Position numbers and translations under genes: made by a program. From assembly GCA_900551915.1 (NCBI GenBank), contig URXT01000011.1, positions 1 to 57,079 on the forward strand: 57,079 nt of DNA. Direction: 5' to 3'. This DNA comes from an uncultured bacterium. Lineage in GTDB: Bacteria; Cyanobacteriota; Vampirovibrionia; Gastranaerophilales; Gastranaerophilaceae. This document shows, one piece after another, positions 52,411 through 57,079 of the stretch (its first letter is position 1; each line of letters starts with the position of its first letter). Below the pieces are notes generated by a model. The model had not been told where the DNA came from and searched no databases. It saw only the letters and a list, made by a program, of their open reading frames with translations.

Positions 52411-54804
52411 ATGGAACAGCTTTTCATAAACGAAATTTCAGATAAGAAAATTTTTTTAAACACCTCGGGCGCTTTCTTGAACCCTGTTCTTGCCGAGAAT
52501 AATCTTAACCAGTTTTGTCAGATGAGCGAATTTTTTAAATCAGACAAATTTCTGCTGCTGGTTAACGGTTTTTTAGGAACCGGAAAATCTTCTGTAACTG
52601 ATTATTTTTTGAAATTTTTAAAAACGGAGGTTATTACTCTTAAATACAATTGTTATGAAACAACTATTCTGGAAGACCTTTTGCTTTCGTTTTTTGAAAG
52701 ATTTAAGGAGCTTGCAGCAGAAAATATTATTCAAGAACCCAAAATGCGTTCTGAAAACTTCGTTCAAAAAATCAATTCATATTTTATGTCGATTACTTCT
52801 CCGGTTGTAATTGTTCTTGATTCTTTTGAAGAGGTTTTAAAAAATAACAAGCCGGAGATTTTGGAATTTTTAAAACATCTTTCCCAGACCGGACGTGTGA
52901 AAGTTGTAATTATTTCAAGAAAATTCGATTATGAAGATTTTGAAAATGTTTTTGACTATACTAAAATTTCAATTGGCGCGCTGGAAAAACATCTTTTCGA
53001 AAAATATCTTAAATCTTCTGATATAAAACTTATCGGACCGGTTTCGGATGAACTTTACAAGCATACGCGCGGATATTTTTTGTACACGGCGCTTGCTGTG
53101 AAAATTATTAAAATCAGAGGATTGAGTTTGTATGAATTCATTGGAGGATTCAGCAAAAGCTTTTTATCCTTCAATGATTTTATATTGCGTGAGGCGCTTG
53201 CGCTTGTAGATCCGGTGAGCGGTCATCTTTTCAGGTTTTTGACAGTTATAAGGCATCCTGTCAGTATTAATCTTTTGAAAGCCTTTAATTTGTTTGACGA
53301 ATTTAAGATAAAAGTTTTTATTGAGACAATGATACTTTCAAAAGATGAAAATATGATTTATCTCAAAGATTATTACAAAAGCATTGCAGAAAATTCAATT
53401 CCTGACAATGTTGCGCTCAAACTTCACAGAAGCTGCGTTGAACTTTATAACACACAGCTTCCGCTAAAGCCGATGGAAAGAGATTTGCTGATTTCCCGTG
53501 CGACAATGCGCTCGGAAATCGAATACCACAGCATGTTTCTTCCTAAAAAGCCTGTTATTAAACCAAAACACGTTTTAGAACAGGCTGAACCTTCAAATAT
53601 CGAAGAACCGGTTGAAATTCCGAAGAAAAAAGATATTAGCAGCATAAGGTTCATTTTCGAAAGCGAAGAAGAAGAATTCAGTATAATGAACAAAATTGCA
53701 GATTCTATTAATGAATTTATTACTTTTACTGACGAGCAGCTTAAAGAAATTGAAAAAGAAAATAACATGTCAATTCTTGAACTTGTCAACCGCGCGCGTC
53801 AGGAGGAAAATAATTTTAATTTCAAACGTGTTGTAATGATTTACCAGCGCTGTTTAATGATGAAAAATGACAGTGATTTTCAAACATTTCAGCCGATTGT
53901 TTATACAAAGCTTGCCGGAGCGTATGCAAAGCTTTCCGACTGGTTTAACTCTCTGAAATATTACGAGGAAGCCGCAAAGATTTATTCTTCAGCCGGAGAT
54001 ATTCTAAAGCTTTCCGAAATAAAATTTGAAATCGCAAACATCTATTACATGATGTTTAAACGTGAAAACGCAAAAGAGGTTTTGACCGAAATTATTTCAC
54101 TCAAAAATCTCCACCCTGACAGTTATGTAAAATCTTATATTTTACTGGCTGATTTGTCGGACGATGATGTTGATAAGGCTTATGAATTTTTGAAGTCAGC
54201 GCTTGAACATGCCGAAGATAGTGAAAATGAGAGCCTTCTGGCAGAACTTTATTACAAGTTCGCAATTGCAAGCGATGAAAAAGGCGAAACAAAGCAGGCT
54301 GTAATGTTTTACAAAAACTGTGTAGAAATTGACAAAGAAAAAAATCCTTTTGTGTCCGGCGCATATTCAAATCTTGCGGCGATTTACGAAGAAGCTGATG
54401 CTAAAGATTCGGCAATCAGGTTTTACGAGATGAGCCTTGCAATAGATGAAGAAAATAATAACTTAAACGGAATTTATCTTTCCTCTATGAAGCTTGCCTC
54501 ACTAAACCGCCGCAAAGCTCCGGAAGCTGCTTTTAAATTCTACACCCGGGCTTATGAAACGGCCTGCAAGCTTAATGAAGTTTTCTATAAGGTTTCCTCA
54601 ACCCTCGCGTTTGGAGATTTTTATTTGTATTCGAAAAATCCTGAGCAAGCGCTTAGAAAATATTTCCTTGCAAAATCTATTGCAGAAGGAAACTTAAGCG
54701 AAAATAACCTCAAAAAAATAGAACGCAGAATTGAAGATTTGAAGCTTCAACTTGGCGAAGAAAAGTTTAACGAGATTGTGGAGGCTAAGGGTAATGAAGT
54801 TTAA
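52411..54804 (+). CDS. STAND-like NTPase with tetratricopeptide repeats
   Basis: A 797-residue protein with an N-terminal NTPase. Walker A is GFLGTGKSS (53-61); Walker B is VVIVLDSFEEV (about 130-140), followed by KVVIISRKF (sensor-1 like). A winged-helix-like region and a linker rich in Glu/Lys (about 390-430) precede TPRs (about 480-790), e.g. YTKLAGAYAKLSDWFNSLKY, YSNLAAIYEEADAKDSAIRF. This order is typical of STAND signalling NTPases, with TPRs as the sensor. It has no recognisable effector domain. RsmG overlaps its 3' end by 11 nt, so the two are co-expressed. Role unknown (regulator or stress switch). Confidence 0.82.
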   Translation: MEQLFINEISDKKIFLNTSGAFLNPVLAENNLNQFCQMSEFFKSDKFLLLVNGFLGTGKSSVTDYFLKFLKTEVITLKYNCYETTILEDLLLSFFERFKELAAENIIQEPKMRSENFVQKINSYFMSITSPVVIVLDSFEEVLKNNKPEILEFLKHLSQTGRVKVVIISRKFDYEDFENVFDYTKISIGALEKHLFEKYLKSSDIKLIGPVSDELYKHTRGYFLYTALAVKIIKIRGLSLYEFIGGFSKSFLSFNDFILREALALVDPVSGHLFRFLTVIRHPVSINLLKAFNLFDEFKIKVFIETMILSKDENMIYLKDYYKSIAENSIPDNVALKLHRSCVELYNTQLPLKPMERDLLISRATMRSEIEYHSMFLPKKPVIKPKHVLEQAEPSNIEEPVEIPKKKDISSIRFIFESEEEEFSIMNKIADSINEFITFTDEQLKEIEKENNMSILELVNRARQEENNFNFKRVVMIYQRCLMMKNDSDFQTFQPIVYTKLAGAYAKLSDWFNSLKYYEEAAKIYSSAGDILKLSEIKFEIANIYYMMFKRENAKEVLTEIISLKNLHPDSYVKSYILLADLSDDDVDKAYEFLKSALEHAEDSENESLLAELYYKFAIASDEKGETKQAVMFYKNCVEIDKEKNPFVSGAYSNLAAIYEEADAKDSAIRFYEMSLAIDEENNNLNGIYLSSMKLASLNRRKAPEAAFKFYTRAYETACKLNEVFYKVSSTLAFGDFYLYSKNPEQALRKYFLAKSIAEGNLSENNLKKIERRIEDLKLQLGEEKFNEIVEAKGNEV

Positions 54805-55387
54805 TAAGTCTGACTTTGAAGATTATATGAAAGTTTTCCTTGAACAAAATTCAAAACTAAATTTGATTTCCAAAAATGATGAGAAATTTCTTTGGGAAAA
54901 ACATATTTTTGACAGCCTTGCAATTTCAAAAGTATTTGAAAAATTTCCAAAAGGCAAAAGTCTTCTGGACATCGGAACCGGCGGCGGATTTCCGTCTGTG
55001 CCGGCTGCGATTGTTTATCCGGAAATTGAGGTTTTTGCGCTCGACAGCATAAGAAAAAAAATTAATGCAATCGAAAATATGAAAGCCGCACTTAATCTCC
55101 AAAATCTTCACACAATCTGCGAGCGTGCGGAAAATTTAGACAGAAAGTTTGATATAATAACTTCACGCGCGGTTGCTCCGCTGAAGATTATTTCTTCCTA
55201 CGCCGCCCCTCTGCTTGAAAAGTCCGGTTATTTTATAGCTTTTAAATCCCGCCGCGCTGATGAAGAAATTCATGAAGCGCAGCCGGTTTTGAAGAAATTT
55301 AAACTTGAAATTGCAGACATTATTGAATATGAACTCCCTTTGACAGAAAATTATATAAGAAATCTTATTGTAATTAAAAATAAATAG
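54794..55387 (+). CDS. rsmG: 16S rRNA (guanine-527-N7)-methyltransferase
   Basis: SAM-dependent methyltransferase modifying G527 of 16S rRNA, 197 residues from the ATG at 54794. The SAM-binding loop is LLDIGTGGGFPSVPAAIVYP, followed by VFALDSIRKKINAIENM, ITSRAVAPLKI and the C-terminal YFIAFKSRRADEE; NLISKNDEKFLWEKHIFDSL is a family N-terminal signature. GGAGG and AAGGG lie just before the start. The frame is open back to 54752, which would give 14 unrelated residues. It overlaps the STAND gene by 11 nt. Confidence 0.93.
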   Translation: MKFNKSDFEDYMKVFLEQNSKLNLISKNDEKFLWEKHIFDSLAISKVFEKFPKGKSLLDIGTGGGFPSVPAAIVYPEIEVFALDSIRKKINAIENMKAALNLQNLHTICERAENLDRKFDIITSRAVAPLKIISSYAAPLLEKSGYFIAFKSRRADEEIHEAQPVLKKFKLEIADIIEYELPLTENYIRNLIVIKNK

Positions 55388-55420
55388 CAAAATTTTATAT
55401 GGAGAAGTGTTAGATTTTAT

Positions 55421-56134
55421 ATGTTCAATATTTTTAGAAAACCCCAACCTCAATTTCCGTCAAAGCTTGAATTTTATACTTATAATAACTGGAAATTCAT
55501 AAAAAGAACTCCTGTAAAATCAGCAGGAAAAACTTTTTTTCTGCACTCAATGCATGATGAAAAAGATACAATGACAAATGGTATAACAATAATTACTGAC
55601 AAGCACTATAATCCTATCGGCACGCACGATTATTTAATGAGTAATATGCCTAGTTTATTAGATGGCTATGAAATGGATGTAATTAAGAAAAAGCAAAATA
55701 TGGGGCTTGGTGAGCTTCTTAGGCTTGCAAGCATAATCGAAATGAAAGAAAATGGTATTGAAAAAATTGTTATGGAATCAGTTCCAAGCGCAATGCCATT
55801 TCATATAAAATATAAACTTGCACCTAACATTACAGAACCAAAAGATTTGCTTAAAGCCTTAAAAAAGATATCGTCAAGCACGCATTCGGTTGGGACATTC
55901 CCAAAAGAGGCAAAAAATATACTTGATGATATTGCAAAAAATGGATTTAGTTTGAAATATTTTAAAGAGGTTAATTCTTTAATAGCAAAATATATCCGCG
56001 GAAATGCCGGACGTTGGGCTGAAACTAAAATAAATATGCAGATGCCAATGTGTCTTACCAAAAGCGATGTAAAAAAATATGCTTCCTTTTACAATAAACT
56101 TTTCAAAAAACATGAAATAGGTTACAGGATATAG
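55421..56134 (+). CDS. Unknown protein, possibly GNAT-like
   Basis: A 237-residue soluble protein. The central segment NMGLGELLRLASIIEMKENG with IEKIVMESVPSAMPFHIKYK recalls the acetyl-CoA-binding and last-strand region of GNAT acetyltransferases (G-x-G, then a strand and a helix ending near Tyr), but the P-loop signature is only partial. The remaining C terminus (about 130-237) is helical and basic with LAPNITEPKDLLKALKKISS. No signal peptide. A weak GGAGAAG lies about 20 nt before ATG. It is downstream of rsmG by 33 bp; a terminator follows. GNAT assignment is tentative. Confidence 0.65.
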   Translation: MFNIFRKPQPQFPSKLEFYTYNNWKFIKRTPVKSAGKTFFLHSMHDEKDTMTNGITIITDKHYNPIGTHDYLMSNMPSLLDGYEMDVIKKKQNMGLGELLRLASIIEMKENGIEKIVMESVPSAMPFHIKYKLAPNITEPKDLLKALKKISSSTHSVGTFPKEAKNILDDIAKNGFSLKYFKEVNSLIAKYIRGNAGRWAETKINMQMPMCLTKSDVKKYASFYNKLFKKHEIGYRI

Positions 56135-56174
56135 CCAATTATTCTTAAAAAACGCAAATGCTCTAATTTAAAAT

Positions 56175-56200
56175 AAAAAGCTCCCAAGCAGGAGCTTTTT
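56175..56200. terminator. Bidirectional terminator between unknown gene and pilin
   Basis: AAAAAGCTCC (56175-56184) and GGAGCTTTTT (56191-56200) form a perfect 10-bp stem with a 6-nt loop. Confidence 0.93.
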
Positions 56201-57079
56201 ATTTGCCTGCAAATACTTCTTCGTACATATGCTGTCCGTGCTTGCCTCCTTTTTCTGTTGCGTAATTCAGAGGTTTAAGCCCTGTTATCCCATTTACTTT
56301 ATCTCCAATTAATTGGAATGAAAACATATCATATCCCCATTTGTTCGGACTTTTATGACCGTTAATATCAATTGTAAATATAGGAGTTGTAGTTGAATAG
56401 CCGAGTATAATAGTGCCATCTGCCAAAACCCACGCAGGCCAGTTTACTTTAATATTTATATCGCTGTAGGCTGCGTTAGGATCTGGTGTTGTTGACGGGT
56501 TTTGCTCTTTTTTAACTTTATCAGTACCTTTGTGTTTATCAGTAATGCATCCTCTTTCAAGAGCATTTTGCGGGCAATATGTTACAACATTCAGAGTTTC
56601 AAACAGTTGCTGTCTGAATATTTTGCATTCAGTCATTCCCCCGTTAAAATCAGATGGTAAGGGTGACCCATCTGCAAAAGACCATTTGTTGCAGCTCCCG
56701 TATTCATTATATCCAATACATACTGCGTCAGGGTAAGGTTTGTTAGCCCAATAATAACACTCTATTGGAGCTTCATTTTTTGCCTGAACAAGTTTTATTG
56801 CATTAAAAAATGTTGAGTACGCCTTTTTATACTGATTTTTTAAAATCATACTTTGGGCTTTGTTGATTAAAGATGGTAAGGTCATTGCAGCAACAATCCC
56901 GATAACACCAAGCGTAATTAAAACTTCTGCGAGTGTAAATGCTTGTTTAAAAAAGCTTTCGTTAAAAAACAGCTGTTTCTGTTTTATTAAACAAATTTTG
57001 TTAAAAAATTCCCCTCGAAAATCTGTGTAAAAATCCTGAAAACTCTTGCGGTCAGCGGATTTGACGGGGGGGGAGGGCA
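56199..57079 (-). CDS. Type IV pilin-like protein (5' end not in window)
   Basis: Pilin-like protein ending at 56199. The ATG at 56885 is not the real start: reading further upstream in the same frame gives KQAFTLAEVLITLGVIGIVAA before M (prepilin leader, Glu at +5), so the first M sits in the hydrophobic helix. The frame is open to the window end with no ATG, GTG or TTG between 56885 and 57079, so the start is outside, uses a rare codon, or is lost by frameshift. The globular part (Cys-rich: CYYWANKPYPDAVCIG, then TIDINGHKSPNKWGYDMFSF) matches the heads at 38764 and 36440. Terminator shared with the preceding gene. Confidence 0.75.
   Translation of the reverse strand, partial: PSPPVKSADRKSFQDFYTDFRGEFFNKICLIKQKQLFFNESFFKQAFTLAEVLITLGVIGIVAAMTLPSLINKAQSMILKNQYKKAYSTFFNAIKLVQAKNEAPIECYYWANKPYPDAVCIGYNEYGSCNKWSFADGSPLPSDFNGGMTECKIFRQQLFETLNVVTYCPQNALERGCITDKHKGTDKVKKEQNPSTTPDPNAAYSDINIKVNWPAWVLADGTIILGYSTTTPIFTIDINGHKSPNKWGYDMFSFQLIGDKVNGITGLKPLNYATEKGGKHGQHMYEEVFAGK

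Overview
The window reads as a chromosomal segment of a gut-type non-photosynthetic relative of Cyanobacteria (Vampirovibrionia/Melainabacteria, most likely Gastranaerophilales). The reasons are: low GC; a diderm envelope (LpxB, LpxI, an OstA/LptD-like barrel, TolC/RND efflux, an MCE/MlaD protein); strictly fermentative, anaerobic enzymes (anaerobic NrdD/NrdG, the [FeFe]-hydrogenase maturase HydE); atpD-atpC as their own operon away from other ATP synthase genes, as in cyanobacteria; and pilin-like proteins with an FTLAEVLITLG leader plus MGxSASQARLL proteins, which I associate with this lineage. The assignment comes from gene content and recall, not from a search.

Layout. 1-9.7 kb: nadK, then on the minus strand a three-gene RND efflux operon (MFP-RND-TolC) with a palindromic operator at its promoter, rdgB, uppS and a small membrane protein. 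9.8-10.26 kb: a gene-free cluster of degenerate palindromic repeats. 10.26-19.1 kb: B12-dependent nrdJ, a dicarboxylate symporter-ileS pair, and hydE-cysK. 19.3-21.7 kb: a small protein and groES-groEL. 21.8-26.7 kb: a peptide-type ABC transporter (SBP and two permeases) with MgtC. 26.7-31.5 kb: a shortened Ndk-like protein, two large paralogous coiled-coil proteins and a PlsC-type acyltransferase. 31.6-34.4 kb: nrdD-nrdG behind a cobalamin riboswitch. 34.5-36.4 kb: atpD-atpC. 36.4-44.3 kb: pilin-like proteins, an XRE regulator with a split CHR transporter, an ArsB/NhaD-type antiporter, a TPR protein, an MCE protein and dGTPase. 44.4-52.3 kb: a large membrane protein and an envelope operon (34-aa membrane peptide, M23 peptidase, OstA/LptD-like, class II aldolase, LpxI, LpxB). 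52.4-57 kb: a STAND-like NTPase with TPRs, rsmG, an unknown protein and a pilin cut by the window edge.

Main threads. (1) Repeat elements move in this genome. Two essential or metabolic genes (ileS, hydE) carry an in-frame 75-bp repeat whose relatives lie in intergenic DNA of the same window, like Rickettsia palindromic elements. Two elements with arms built from GTGAAAA-type heptamers sit exactly at the stop codons of other genes. (2) The two ribonucleotide reductases appear wired together: the B12-independent NrdDG operon has a cobalamin riboswitch, while the alternative enzyme NrdJ needs B12. (3) Several genes (nadK, hydE, the SBP gene, the first CHR gene, the STAND gene) have a -10 box 6-8 nt before ATG and no Shine-Dalgarno site, suggesting leaderless mRNAs beside ordinary SD-led genes. 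(4) Two MGxSASQARLL paralogs have conserved helical ends around a variable middle, an architecture resembling filament or secretion-substrate proteins; their function is unknown.

No tRNA, rRNA, insertion sequence with transposase, prophage or CRISPR array was seen.
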